Source: Lagopus muta (Eukaryota > Chordata > Aves > Galliformes > Phasianidae). From it: a DNA stretch of 64,000 bases. Of the stretch, positions 14,201-29,200 are shown in pieces. The translations under genes and the position numbers were made by a program. The notes beneath the pieces are model-generated. The model was not told where the DNA came from. It ran no database searches and was given only the letters and a program-made list of their open reading frames with translations. The stretch lies in contig NC_064447.1 of the NCBI RefSeq assembly GCF_023343835.1, positions 1,116,001-1,180,000 of the forward strand, read 5' to 3'. Positions within the stretch are counted from its first letter, which is position 1. Each line of letters opens with the position of its first letter.

Positions 14201-17200
14201 AGCACGCAGCTCTTCTTCACTGCTGGCAAAAATGCGTAACTAATGGTGATGTCTATATTGAAAAATAGTGCTTTGTAGCTGAGAATTTGCTCTATCAAAT
14301 ACTATTATTGTGTTCTTTGTACCTGCTGTAGTTTCCATGGAAGATAAATAGAAGGCATTACATTCAGTGCAACCCACACACCTGAGGGTCAGTCCTTCCA
14401 CTACATAAGCTCTATATCCACCTGATCCACTCCTTTTGTAGGCTATGATAATACAAATACAGATTCATTCTACAATAACTAGGTTTTATTTGGACACCCC
14501 TCCCCAGTGTGGTAGTTCAAAGTGCAACCTCAGTAAAATGATTCTAGTGAGAGAGCAAACAAAAAGCAGGGATCATTTACCAAAAATACCTTCCAAAAGA
14601 TGGATCATCTTAGTAATATGTGCAGCACATTGGAATAATGATATCTGGTCTGAACAAAACTTCTCTGTTTACATTTAAAAAAAATTAATTTCAAAACGTT
14701 GTATTATTTCACAGCTCTGTGCCAATTCTGCAGGCATTCAGTCAAAATGAACAACAGTATTGTTGTGCATCAATCTTAGACAACTAAGTGTACCTCTCTT
14801 ATATGCTGTACATACAACACTGCTTCATTACAATAGACAAAAATGGCTTTTTTTTACACTCAGTATGGCATCCTTGCTTGGCAGGGCTCTCAGCCTCCTG
14901 CTAGGCTGCAGGTATCAGCAAGGAAGCAAAACTCATCTGCCTCAATGACTTCCACCAAAGCCTGCAGCCTCCCTGGGCAGGAGAACAGTTCAGCACAGGG
15001 CTGAGCTGTCCTAACACAGTGATGGCTAACTACAGCACTGCTCAGGAGGAGTTCTGAAGAAGAAACTTCGTAACAAATGGGAGGAATTATTATTCTCTTG
15101 TTTAAAAAGCAGAACTGCCACCCCCATCCTGCCATTCTGCACCACTGCTTTTTTCCAATGGGACAGTGGAAATTACAGTGTGCCAAAATACCCAAAAAAC
15201 AATTAAATGCTGAACACCCAATATATTTGTGTCTCCTGCTTGACTAGGAATTGTTCACACACAACATATTTCCTTTGAAATCTGTCAAGGGATGCACCTC
15301 AATTATGTAGCAAGATTGTAGATATTATAGGTTATGTTGCACCACAGTTGTTGCTTCACTCTTCCCTAAATCTCTTACCATGATTCTTTTTAACGCCTGT
15401 TATTTTCCCCCCAGCTACCTGTGTGCCTTTTGTGAAGCTGTCTATCAGCACTTTCAGATCTTCTGCAAAGGACACAAGCTACCTTCTCTATTTTCTACTA
15501 CGAAGAACAAATCAATTTATCTTTAGGAAAATAAAGACAACAAAAACAAAAAAACAGTTTGCAGCTAGACTGATTCAGGACCTACTCCTGTACGGGAACA
15601 AACCCAAAAGACTCATCACCAAAAGCAGCTTGCTTTCTGATAGCCAGATTACTGCAGCCACATAATCACATTGCATATGAAGATACAAAGAAGCTTGATA
15701 ATTATTGTGTACTAAAGGTCCTAATCCATCATTATTTTAGATTCAAAACACCCTCAGGATGATATCAGGGCTGATAAGTGGGATTAAGTTTATCTACCAG
15801 TAGAGCATGAGTGAGGACATGCTTGGCTATCAGTATGATGTACTGGAATGCCAACACCTGAGGCAGATGCTGAGAATAACAGCTCAAGCAGAGTTGTAGA
15901 GGAGATAAACAAACTAGGCAGAATGCTGTATTCAGCACTTCATGCACCTGTGCTCAAGCCAAACAGATTAGCTGAAGTCACTCAGACTGTCTTTGATAGG
16001 TACTGCACAGGAGAACGACACACATTTTTCAGCCATGACTTTACCAACAGCCTTTATGCCACGTGTTCACTTCCCAGCTCTGGAAGCCTTCACTCTCTGA
16101 AGATCCCCTACCTCCTCTCATCCCTTCTCCTAGCAAACACCAGCATCTTCTTCTGACTGCTGAGACATTTTCTGGATTCAGAGCTGTGCTGTTGACAGAT
16201 TGCTTTGCAAGATTCAAAGAACTGAACTTAGGACAACCCCAAAGCAAATATACCATGCTCCTACACAATAACGTTTGTAACAGCAGTAACACTCGCCCTG
16301 CCAGAGTCACTGCAGAGTGGAACACGTCCACCATGGTATGAGGCATTCATAGTCTGATCCCTTGAAACAGATTTCTATGAATACTCACCTGAGGAGCTGG
16401 AAGCAGCAGCAGGAGAAAACGTCTTGTTGTTGCGAAGGGCAGACTGATTTCGAGTGCAGCCTGGACTTCTGGTGCTGATGGTAACCACCTTCCCTGGAGG
16501 AGTCAGTGACTGCTCCTCCTGAGTAGGCTTGATAGGTGATGTGGCAACAGAGCTCATCTCAGGGGTCTGAAAACACAAGTACATTAAAAGAATATCGGCC
16601 ACCATTGGAGCAAACACATTGTTAAATTTGTTCTACTTAGGAAACACTGAAAAAAAAACCACAACAAACCAAACCTGATGTACTAGAATACCTGTAATAA
16701 TCTAACCAGTGCCTCTGTGAGCATGTGGTGGAAGGCTGAAATTCTTCCCATATGCATTTAAAAGTAGAGGTAATGACAAATATTTGACATAGTAACAAAA
16801 GAGGGGCTGCTTTTAATTCAGGAGAAATTTTCATAAGCTCTAATCACCATGAGATGAAGAAGCAGAACCTGGAAGTAGAACCTTGGAAGCAGACCTGGAC
16901 AAAAATACTTTGCTGTCAATGCTCATCAAATACAGACAAGTAGTTTTGAAATTTTTCCCATTCCTTCTCCTACTCCGTACTGTTACATGGCAGTAACACA
17001 GTGCACACGGCAGGGCACATTACTGATTTTCCAGGTCTATCCAACTGATTTGTTTCTTGCATGGTTTTCTAGAAAATGTACCCTTTCACAGGCATAAAAT
17101 TAACACCTATGCTTGGCTGCAACCCAATTTGATACAGTTTGCTTTATGCTTGTAATCTTCATTTAGAAAAATGAACCATGGAACAATCAAGCATTCTGGT

Positions 17201-20200
17201 AATCCCGAGCAAACCGCAGGATCTGGCACCTTCAGACAGCAGCAAGTATCACCTTGACTCCTGAATGCATACGTCATTCAGTGACATTCACTGCCACAAG
17301 AAGCTTTTACATTTCATGTTTCAGAAAAAGATAAAGTGGTATTTGGAAAAATAAAGAAAAAGGTTATGTTACTTTCTATTGGAATGTATTAGAAGGCACA
17401 TTGCTTTTCAGGTGTATTAGCTTGCTCTGTTTAAGACAAAGAAAGCCAAAAAGAAAGCCAAAAAGAAAGCATTTGTAAATAATAACAGCCTCACATCCTT
17501 TTTTTTCCTTTGCCTTCTCCCTCAAGTTTAGTGAGATAACCTTCCTTCCATTTGCAGTTGTTAAACATCTTCCCTGCCTGTCACGTGTGCCACCCGCAGG
17601 AGATGCCAAGAGATCTGTGCCACTGTCACACATCTGCCTGACGGTGCACCAGAAGTCTTGAGAGACAGAATAAAACCTAAGTGAGGAGCTGCAGCTGAAC
17701 AAAGATGGTTCTACATTTAGAAAGTCTTAAAACGTAAGACTGTGAAATCAGAAACAAAAGGAGGTGCTGTGCTGTTACTAAACCTGCACCAAACAACACA
17801 GATCAAAGACTACAGGTGTCAGGGAAGAGAGATTCATTTGCATCCTATGCTGGAATATGATGCAAACAGTATCTTCAGCTCATCACATCTTCATCGCAGG
17901 AATTCAGTCAGATCTGCTGAATTTGGCTTTTTTTGATCTTGAAAAGCACGTTTTATTAAGCTTCAATTAATTACAGTAGGAAGAAACAGCAGACAAGTTA
18001 TCACAGTGGCAGACCTTAAACATTGGTTACAGCACACAACAAGGAAAGCAAGTTCATTCCCACTTGTCTGCCTAACAAGAAATTGTTTTTCTAGATATGT
18101 TAAACATCATCCTAGAGCCTCAGAAGTTCTACAGAAAAAATCACTGTAGCTAGCCAGTTTCAAGGAAATGGATTGTTTTTCCACTTGGCATGATTTGAGC
18201 TACATTAACATTAGAAATTTAGGACTGTAGTTTTTGTTTGGAATTTTAACTTGAGAGAAAGCACCTAACTGTGCTCATGACTGATCTCCTGAGTTCACTG
18301 CAATACTGCTGAGACTCATGACAAGCCAGAAACCAAACGGTATTGTAAAAAGCAAATGGAGCACAGTGAGGCCAAGTCCACCCTGCAGCAGCAACCTGTT
18401 TGGACATTTTTATTATTATTATTATTTATTTATTTTTTTAAACACAGGAATCTCTACAATCTTAGGAGAGCTGGTTATTGATTTAGCTGGAACATAATAG
18501 GAACAGGAATTATTTCCCAGTACAAATAAGAGTGTAGCTTCTGAAGGGTAAAGAAGTGCTACTTACTGGTTTGGGATTGACTTCAGTAGAGATGAGTTTT
18601 AAAAGGCAATTTAGGAGTTTCTGCTTGTGAAAGGTAGTACATGTAGGAACAGCACTTGATTCAGATGTTTGCTCCCTGGCATCCTGGGTTTCTGGCTCCA
18701 AGACAGCCAGCCAGTCATATTCCAGCTGCAGCTTGTTCGGTTTGCCCATCATGAGGTAGACTTCAGCCAGCGTAAGGCTCTCAGAAGTTCGCAGGCTCCA
18801 TCCTTCTTCTCTAACTTGTTGAGAGAGCCGGCTTGGGTCATCCTTGAGAGACTTCGTGTTAGATTGTCCCTGAGGTGGAGGTGGAAATGAGGAGCTCAGC
18901 TTCTCTTGAGAATCCTCCATTACCGCATCTGTTATCTCCTTGGTACATGCATCGAGCTGCTGGCTCTGGCTAGCCTGAGCTTCACATCTGGCTGTGCCGC
19001 TGCTGGGTGAAGCCACACCACCTCTCAGTAGCTGAGAATAGGAGTCAGATGTCTCTGTGCTCCTCCCACTTGGAAAAGCCACAGGAGAAGTATCACCAGC
19101 TGCTGGAGCAGAATCCTTCCCATGTGGTTTGTCTGTGCAAGAACATTTCTCTGGGACAATCAGATCCTGACAGGACTTCATGTACCGTGGGAATGGATCG
19201 AGCAGAGAGAGCTCTTCCACATCAGGGATCTTACTGCAAGCACAAGCTGTGCTGCACGATGCTACTACAGTTGCTTGGTCACCAGCCAAGGCCTCCCTGC
19301 CTTCCACACAGAAGGCTGCTGAGCTCAGCTTTTCATGATTCCCTTCTTGATCTTGAAGTCCAGAAGGCGGCTTGCTGAGAGAGTTAGTGATGCCTGGGTT
19401 TGAGGCTGCTCCCTCCACCAGACCAGAATCTGCAGAGCCATCTTCAGTGCTTGCAGAAACTTCAGCTGTGGGCTGAGGGGTTCTGCTCGATTCTGTAGTG
19501 CTCTCAGCCCTTCCAACACTCTTGCCTTCTGTTCCCCGCGGGTATTTCAGTTGTCCCCTAGCTGTCCCCTGACCACTCTGTATGCCCAGAATTTGTGCAG
19601 GTGGTAGTAAGTGAGAGTCTTTTGTGTTCTGTTTGCATTTGCCAGTTTCCTGCCAATGCACCGTGCAGAAAGCCTTGGAGTGGACCACTCGGGCTACCCC
19701 AGGCAGTGGGGTGAGTGTACAGTTCTCTCCTGGAAAGAGATGGAGCATCACCTTCTCCTCTGAGAGGCTGCCTCTTGTTTCTGAATCTCTGGAGTCTTGA
19801 AGCTGCCGTTCCTCTAGTGTTTTACGCTAGAAAAGATGTGTTAAAGATTATAACCATTATCTGTCCCTTCAAAACAAGCACCTGATGGCCTATTTTGCAA
19901 ATGAACAAAATTAGCAGCTTATCAGGGGTGTACGTTCTCTATTCAGCATAGATATGAAAGCTCTACGATCAGAAGTTAGTCCTGTGTTGATAAAAACTAT
20001 ACTAAAGATCTGCTCCAAGCACAAACTAAGTTTATGGGGACTTATTGCTAACTAGCTTTTCTGGGGATTGTACTATAGAAGAGTTGAGGTAGAAGTGAAT
20101 GAAATGCTACAGGATTTCCCACAAAAGGCACCTTCACATTAGTGATGCTGAGATACTACCTCTATCTTCACCAAGCATGGGCTGGTACATTTATTAAGCA

Positions 20201-23200
20201 GACTTACATTTCTTAGATGAACTTTTAAGAAGGGAATTGGTCCCAAGCCAAGGCATACAGAACAAAGGAAGAAAAGGATACAATACGCACTTCATGGAGA
20301 GCCCACTTCTGCTTCAGGAATTCAATAAGGCTGGAAACCTTCCGATGTAACTCCACAATCATCCTGTGTGCAAGATGAAGCAAACAAGTAGTGAAAAAAA
20401 AACATCAACAGAAATTCCAATCAGAGCCCCATGCTAGCATGGGAATTATAGGAACAAATTGGCATCCTGTAACATAGCACACAGAACACAGCCACCATTC
20501 CTGAACAATACAAGAACAGCTGGCCAGAAATTGCAACATTAATACATAATTAACTTGCAGCTGTGAAAGACCTAAAAACCTATGCGATAAATCTGCCTGC
20601 CACCGTTCAAGATACTACTCTACCAGACAGAAACAGAAAAACAACAAAACATCAGAGAAGATGGCAAAATTTGGCTAAACCAGAGTAGTTCAAACAAGGC
20701 ACAGTGCTACGACATGAAACACGGGAAGAAAAATGGGGACAAAATTTTATTTATTTATTTATTTTACTCTTTTTGCTCTCAAAGCATTTTAAAAGTAAAT
20801 CTTGCACTACACATCTTTGTTCTCTTCACATGACATTCAGTCATTATGAAGAAATGCTTCACAAGAAGGAGCTATCAGCATCTCAGAGGCCCATCAGCCA
20901 CAACTTTCAGACTAGCTGTGAGGACTCAGATGGACAGCCACTGACAGCACTGAGCAACAAAAGCAGGCAGATTTGGTTGGAAGCAAGTCAAGCTAAATAT
21001 TTCTATTCCTGCTACCACTGTGTTGCATTTGACACATTCAGACTCCTGATGCAGGTGCCTCTGGCTGTTGTTTTACTTCCCTCCCCGATGCCTCTGTCTC
21101 ACAGCATGTCCAGTACAAATTTTAATAGAAGTAATGCTGCCTGTCCCCAGTCCATTTGTCTCTACCCTGACAACTGGATGTAAATGGCACCAAACAAATC
21201 CATCTCCAACTTCAGCATCTCCTATCATTACCCAAATTAAAACGTGTGAAGAATAAAAGTAAATCAAACTTTCCATGAGAACCATGTACCCTGGTTGGAC
21301 AAAGGCTTCAGAATAAGTATGTTTAGGCAAACTGCATTATCAATTACGTACCACAGAATAGAATACTGCCCACACACTTCTCTATTCTGTCCTGAGCCAT
21401 GAACAAAATCAAGTCTTTGTTACCTGAGCCGTGGATTCTGGGCAAGGCTCTGCACTCGAGCCCATGCATGATTATTTCGTGGCTGCAACTCCACGGGGAC
21501 CTTGAGAGGAAGACGTACTGGCTTCTGGTCCTCTTCATCACTAATGCCTGAAGGGAGATGAAGCACAGAGGGAATGGATCAAAGCAAGAAAGCTCAAGCA
21601 GAATGCTTTATGTTCAATTACGTAAGAAAAAAGCATCACAGGTATCAGCACCACCTACAGACAACTTAAGCAACTCAGCTTTACCAGTGGTGCTCCCTGC
21701 TCCCTTAGATTACCTCCCATTCCAGTATGTTGATGTTGTGCCTTGGACACTGCAGTGTCAATGTCACAGAATCACAGAATCACAGAATCACCCGGGTTAG
21801 AAGGGACCCCAAGGATCATGTAGTTCCAACCCCCCTGCCTAGCAGGGCCACCAAACATCCACATTCAGATCAGGTTGCCCAGGACCCCGTCCAAACTGGC
21901 CTTAAACACGTCCAAGGACGGGGCATCCACAACCTCCCTGGGCAGCCCGTTCCAGGGCCTAACCACTCTCCTAGTAAAGAACTTCCCCCTAACATCCAAC
22001 CTAAATCTTCCCTCCTTCAACTTAAAACCATTTCCCCTAGTCCTGCTGTTGTCAGCCCTTTTGAAGAGTTTACTCCCCTCCTGGGTGTAGGTTCCCTTCA
22101 GGTATTGATAGGCTGCAATGAGGTCACCCCACAGCCTTCTCTTCTCCAGGCTGAACAAGCCCAACTCCCTCAGCCTGTCCTCATAGGGGAGGTGCTCCAG
22201 CCCCCTCATCATCTTAGTCGCCCTCCTCTGGACCCTTTCCAAAATCTCAATGTCTTTCAATGTCAGGCAGCTAGAAGCTCTGAACAAGTACAGTATTTCA
22301 GATCTTTAAACTGCACTGATACTACTTATTGGGGGTGGGAGAAGGGTTGAAATAAAGAATGTAAAAAAAAAATCTGAAATGCTTGATGGTAAAAATTCAC
22401 TCCTGTTGTTTCACTGATATAGTAGGACAACTAATCTTCAAATATAATGAAAGAAAAACTGGCAAAGCTGTAGCCATCTTCTATGGTATAAATATCTCCT
22501 CTGTAATTTCTGTAATCTCTGTAAAAAAATGAGTGCCATACTCAGATGGATCTTAAAGTTAGCAAATTCTACAAACAAACAGCGTTATAATAAGAGAACA
22601 GGAACATATCTGTGCCCAATACAAATGGAAAACAACACAAATTCCCCTGCCAGTAACACATACATTCAAACAGCTCTACTCTCATATTCTTCCAACTCTC
22701 TGTTAAAACTCTTTCACATTTCAGCATCTCTTACCATCTGGATCACAGAGCTTCTTCAAAGCCCTGCACATTGGAGCTTTGATACGAAGGTTTCTGCCTT
22801 TGTAGCGAACAGTCGTAGCCCTGGATATATTGGAAGAGAAGTATTTACAGGCACCATTAACTTGAGACTTAGGTACACAGCTGTGGTACAATCAGACCAG
22901 TCATCTCTACAGGAACTAAGAGATTAGGAGTTTGCAATGCAGATTCAAAAAGGCAGTCAGGCTGGGGTTTTTTTGTTTGTTTTTTGTTTTTTGTTTTTTG
23001 ATTTTTGTTTTTTTTTTAATATATTTTTCATCACCTTACTTTTCGTTACAGAAATGCTACTCTTGTAACACTCCCCTTCCAGACACCCACAACACACTGT
23101 GTCCTGTTACGTGCACTAAGGGAAGGGTTGTTAAGATACACAGACCAAAATCATGTTACTTGGTTGCATAGTACCCTCAGATAAAGCTTGTTTGGAAAAG

Positions 23201-26200
23201 ACAATTGGTTGTGCTTTCGTCTCTTCTTTATATTCCTAGTTTTCACTATAAAAACAAACCAAAAAACCTGAAGCTCTTAAGAAGTCTTCCACTCCATAAT
23301 ACAAACACAACCATTGCAGAAACGAGGCCAAACCACTTGTGCAGGAATCTGAACAGTCACTTCTACATTATAAGTTCCAATACCACAGGAGTAGCTATAA
23401 AGATCCTTAAAAATAAGACTACTTTCTGCTTCTTGAGCAGCAGAGCTACCTTCATCCAGTCAGCTCTGTTGTGTTTTCAGAGGCTTAAAAAGGCAGGCAG
23501 GCACTGATAGAAAGGTACTGATGGCAGTATTTACACCTCAAACAATAAGGACCACTGAGCACAGAAGCAGCAAGTTACACACAAGCCTTTGTAGGAAAGA
23601 AATTATGGAGGATGTTCTTAGAGCAGGATCTGGATGTAAGGAAGGTAACATCTCACAAGGTGAGCACTTGTCAATGCAGCCAAGAGGGAAAGTCACAAAG
23701 GGGCAGCAGGAGGCAGAGATGCAGTGGAAGAGGTGAGCAGTGCAGAAGTTTCACACAGCACGCTGCAAACCTCTGCAGGCTCAGAATAGGCCAGGGCTGG
23801 AAGGGCAGATCTCCTGAACCTGCACTAAGCCATCAGAAGCCAAGGGAACAATGCTGTAACAAAGAACTAGCAAGAAAAGACTGGGCAAACAGCCATTTGG
23901 ATTCCCTGTACTTTCTGAGTTTTGTTTCATAGGTGTCCTGCTTGGTGATTCTGAAACCTGTGTAAGCAGCCCATGTGTGCCAGTGTGGGCATGAGTGTGC
24001 CAAGCTACTCGGATCAGTTACAAAAGCTGACAGAGTAATTCTCCTGCTCCCCTTGGACTTGGTAGCGAGGATCCATCTTCTGACATATCACTGACTCAGC
24101 CAACTGCAGCTGAACCAAAAGCTATGTGCCAGCTGCCCTTACAGATCCATGAAGTTCTAAAGACAAGTAACAGAAGTCCAGCACTGGATGCTGTTAGCTT
24201 CAATAATCAAACAGGGACGTTTAACATAAAGATTCTGCCTTTACATTAAATAACTTAATTATATTTTCAAGCACTGTTTTTATATGTAAGCTGGGTTTAC
24301 AAGCTCAACTAGGAAGAGTTTCAATATGGTTTTGCTACAAGCATCTCAGAGACATTTGTTTTTCTTACACCAAGCAATTATTACACAAAGTCAGAGATGA
24401 TGTCTGACAGACAAAACATGCAAACTGCCAGAGACAGCTCCTCACAGCCCTCGCTTCCCTTGACCCCTACCAAACAACCCCTGCTCACCTTTACCTGCTT
24501 CAGGAGAAGATTACTGCAATCATGCATGTTCACATTTGTCATTCTTAATTGCTAATTACTTTCAGTCAAGACTTTCAACATAGTGACAAGTGTTCTGCAC
24601 TCAAAGGAAAGGAAGGAGGAGTACCAGACTTGAAAGAAAGATGTTAGGAACTGGAAAAAAAAGAGACCCGCTTACAAATAGAGAGATCACAGAATTTTAA
24701 CACCTCTGAGCAAGATGGAATGAGAATGTTTTACCTAATGGGATGCATGCATTGGGTTTTTTTGTGGAGCTGTCCTGCATGGGCAGGGGATTAACTCACT
24801 TAATGCAGATGTGCAGGTGCTAATGAGGAGGAAAACATGAGCACATTTTGCTCCTGTAAGATCTACAGGTTTTCCACCAAGCAGAGTAAGAGGCGCAGGA
24901 GGAAAAAGGAAGCCCAGACCATTCTGACTGATACATAAAGTGGATTAAGCAATCTGTTTTAAAAATCCTTTCATTTATGGAAGAAAAAAATTAGTAAGAT
25001 TTGTACAAAACCCAAATGGAAGCTTCTGCTTTAATTTGAAATTTGGTAAACAAAAGAATGAACCAGTGATCTCATCAGCAATCATATCCATGAGCTACAG
25101 CACACCAGCAGGCTGCATGGACTACAGCTTTCAGGAGAAGAGACTGTAAGGCACTCACATGGGGACTGAACTTACAACCAGTGAAAAATGCAGCACCAAG
25201 TATCCCCCTTATGTAAGCTGAAGTCAGCAGCTGCTCACTATGACAAGCCTTCCTTTTTTTTTCCCCTCTATTTTACAGTACAGCTTAGTTCATCAGTAAT
25301 TAGCTACAATAGCATAGTCTAAAAGCACAAACGCCAAGAATAAAAAGCAACTTGTGTGAGACAAAATGAAACTGTTTACCAGTCTCTTCTGAAGACATGA
25401 TTAGGACAAGCTGATGGCTGCTGAGCAACTGCAACTGGGAAGGCATTCAGTATAATGACCACAGTCCCTCATGATAAAAAACATATACAAAAGAAACTAA
25501 GTGTCAAATGTGAAATTCTGGCCCTGAAAAAGTAAAAGTGGTCTCAGAGTCTGGATGACCAATCCAACAATCCATTTTGAGAGTTTCAGGAGTAAGTTTT
25601 TACTTACCCAGCCTGAATAAGCTCATTAAGTTTGGCTGCATTCTTGTCATCCAGACCTTCATGTGAAAAAGGACAAAACAGTAAATTAGAATTCTAAGTG
25701 ATGCAGTCCTGACCTTTATTTCTGTGCCATTTGGTTTTCAAAACTATTACATTTTCTTCTTATGAAGGACTAAGGTGCATAAATAGGCTTAATTTTTAGA
25801 AAACATTCTATTCCCATAGAGCACAAGCATCGCATGGTCCTCGCAGTGAAAATTACACCTTAACAATTATATGACCCCAGATTAGGTGCTACACATCCTG
25901 GGTTGTTGTGCATTAATCTGACACTGCAGTATTGAAAAGAAAGCTCCCTCATCTGCCAGCTCCATCTCTGTTGCTAAGGCAGCACAGCGTGATGGAAGAG
26001 CAGAGCCTTCGCAAGGAGAGGAGAGAGAAGTCAAAATAACAAAATGCATGTGTAAATCACACCTTTCTTACATGCACTACACCGAACGTTTTAAAGAAGA
26101 CATTATGATAACTTGATTTGTATTCTCTGAATAGTTATGCCCAAATCTACTTACTGTACAATTAACCTCCCCGTGGCAATGATGAAAAAAGTCCTGATGT

Positions 26201-29200
26201 GCTTTTGTTTCTAAGTGGCTCTACAAAAGTTTTCTCAATTTCTGGGCAGACAGGACTGGGTAAGGAATTGCAAAACAAAGAGAAAAACAACCTTCACCAC
26301 CTGCAGAGCAGACTCCTTTAAGCTGGGTATAGGAGCTTGTCTGCTCAAGTCCATTTGATGTCAGGGAGGAGACTTCATTGTGGGCAAATTGGAAGGTAAA
26401 ATATTTAACCAAGTACCAAAATCATAAAAAGGCAGAAGCACAGAGTATGCATGCATTGCCATGGTGACTGTGCAAACCCTCGTTCCCATTTGGAGCCAAG
26501 GAGGGTCTGCTTTTAAGAAAAGATGTGGATAAAGGAAAGAAACACCAATACACGTTTCCACTGGCAATGCCATCTGTACCTTGCCTCTGCACCTTCTTTG
26601 TCACTGAACAGTTCAAAATGTCTTCACAGAACAAAGTAAGAACATTCCAAACATCCTAAGTGATGACAGAGTTCACTAAAATCCCAGGTGAGGGGATAAT
26701 CTAACAAAAAAACCTGCAAAAACAACTGCTGGATTTGGGATTTGTACATGGCCACAACTTCCTTTTTTTTTCAGCTCTCTGAAAAAACTCAAAAAAATCT
26801 GAGTTTACAAATGATAGAATTTTGATTATTTCCCTCCTTTTGCAAACAAAACGTGCAGTACTTGGATCCAGCACCAACTAACTGCACAAAAAACTTGGGA
26901 ACAAATGAAAAGATACACGTAGGTGGGCTGGAGAATACAACACTTGTTATTTTACCCATCCTCCACGTTAGTCCCTCTGCTCTGGAAGCCATCAAGACCA
27001 TGCACCTTGCTAATGCAACCCATCCATTTCCAGCAGACTGGGGAGCACAGGTAAGGCACGTGCTCATCATCTACACTTGCCACTTGCCCTTGAGGGCACA
27101 ATCAGCCTGTGGGACTAACATGAGGGTCCCAATGCATTCTGACTAGCCAGGAAAGCTAATGTTTCTAATAACCCATAATGCCTTTTCCATCTTCAGTGTT
27201 CATTATTACTGAAAAGAGACTGACGTGGAGAAAGGTGCCGGCCCAAACTTTGACAGCGTAAGCAGAAACACTGGAGTACAAATACTGCTCAGGTGTAACA
27301 AAACAGACATAATCCAAACTGCAAATACTTTGACCTGTCATCTGTGGGTGTCACATGAGCTGCATCTCACATACAGTAAAAGCTAAAGAAATACAACAAA
27401 GAAAAAGGGGACTTGTGCAATTGACTGCAATAGAATACAATGAACACAAAATCTTCAACAAGACAAAAGTAAAACTGTACCAGACATGCCTAACTTCAAA
27501 GGAAGATACTTTTGATTCTACCGTATAAAAATAATTTCCAGTCATCTGAAACAATTCATACTCACATCCCCCGATCTTTTTCCTCAACTCTCCATAGCAG
27601 ATCAGGCCATAAAGCTCCAGGGATGATTTTTTCAGCCCTTGAGAAAACACTGAAGAAAAAATAGAGAAGGTACAAGTGAGATGACATCATCCAAAAAGCA
27701 GATACTCATTTCAATTCTGTGAAAAGACGAACGATGCACATTTTTAGCAATGAGACAAACACCTCACAGAAGGTAAGACTAAGCAGCTTCTGCAGGATTT
27801 AAACAAGCATCCAATTGTCCAATATATAAAATAGAGCTAATCCTGTGGCATCAACCTTACTATCATGACACTGTTAACAATTTCTGAAGAAATTATCCAT
27901 GTGCTCCCCAGAAACTGCATACAACTCTTTAAGAAGTTGGCCTGAGTTCTCCAGAAGATGCATACTCCACAGGAAAGCAAATTGGAGATTTAAGGCAAAT
28001 TCTAGACTTTATATTTTATCTAAAGAGTTGCACTCGTTCAGCTGAAGGAACTTTTTCAACCCCCCCCCCCCCCCCCCTTCTTATTAACACACAGAGAAAC
28101 ATTATTATTTCTAACAGATGTGAATATAACAGCACTCAAAGTGTTGCGATGTATAAATCAGAAGAAAGCATTTATTCTTTTCAAGAATTTGGTGTTCTTG
28201 GACTTGCAAGGTTGCTTAACCTCAGAATTCAGACATGTATTTTGACCATTATTAAAGGTAAATGAGGCACAGCACTAATTCTTAAATTACTACAGCCAAT
28301 GGGATTTGTACCTTATAGGTTCAGACCCAAGTCTTAACATTATCCAAGAAACAGATGAAGTCCCACCAAGACAACTCTGTTTGCTTACGTTTTCCATACA
28401 GCACTACTGTATACTAATGGCTTGGTTCATGTCAGTGTCTTGTCTTGATGTGGAAAACAAACAAAAATACACCTTATGGGAAGTGCTTTAGTTGTGTAAA
28501 CCCTTCTTAAGATAACCTAATTTTGCTTCTTCCTGAGATTAAGTTCATAAAGAGACTGTTTTGTACACTATCTTTACATTTATTCAGCTTTTTATTTATT
28601 TTTATTAGCACTTAAAAGTCCCAGCCATTTCTCACTGAGTCATTTTTAATGTGAGAGGTTCTGGCCACACATTGTAAAGACAAATTTGCCATTCAGACTT
28701 GCTGAAGTTAAAAAAAAATGTTTCAAGACCAAAACTTTGAACAATGATGACACTATCACAATCTATGCAACTCAGAATACAACATCAAAATGACAGGAAG
28801 GCCCTGGAAATCTTTACTCAAATAAAAGCTAACAATCTTCATAATCCCTTAAAATAGACAACAGAACTGCACGTTAGTACAGTCTATTCACTCTGCAGTA
28901 GATTCCTTTAACCACTTGTCAAAGCAGGCTATCCAGAAATTGACCTGAATCCTCACTGCCCATTACTGGAGAGTAAGCAACTGACAAAAATCAATGACCA
29001 CATATTGCTACAAAACACCCCTAGCAGTTCATACAACTTCCGAATTTTGTTTCCATTTAGAATGCTGGGGAAGGAAAGAAAGAATGTTAAGTAGGAAACA
29101 GAACACAGGAACTCCTGACTAAAGAATTAATGACACGGTTTCAGGCTTATTTAAAGTGTACATAACCATTTCATCACTCACATCTGTTTCAGACTACTTA

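Larger units (their letters stand above)
9853..18566 (-). other. CRAMP1 introns 10-15
   Basis: The introns between exons 10 and 16. Intron 11 (13,404-16,388) contains a CR1 and mariner copy 1; intron 10 (16,567-18,566) has two small tandem repeats. The rest shows no recognisable gene, RNA or repeat. Confidence 0.8.

Noticed and set aside
13846..14298. 150-codon minus-strand open frame
   Set aside because: Antisense to the mariner remnant, whose transposase reads on the plus strand.
20704..21183. 159-codon plus-strand open frame in CRAMP1 intron 8
   Set aside because: No similarity recognised, begins in a TTTA microsatellite, and there are no flanking splice or promoter signals; probably chance.
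28060..28077. Poly-C run as an assembly gap or origin-like element
   Set aside because: It is a simple homopolymer with normal unique sequence on both sides; nothing else supports a special role.
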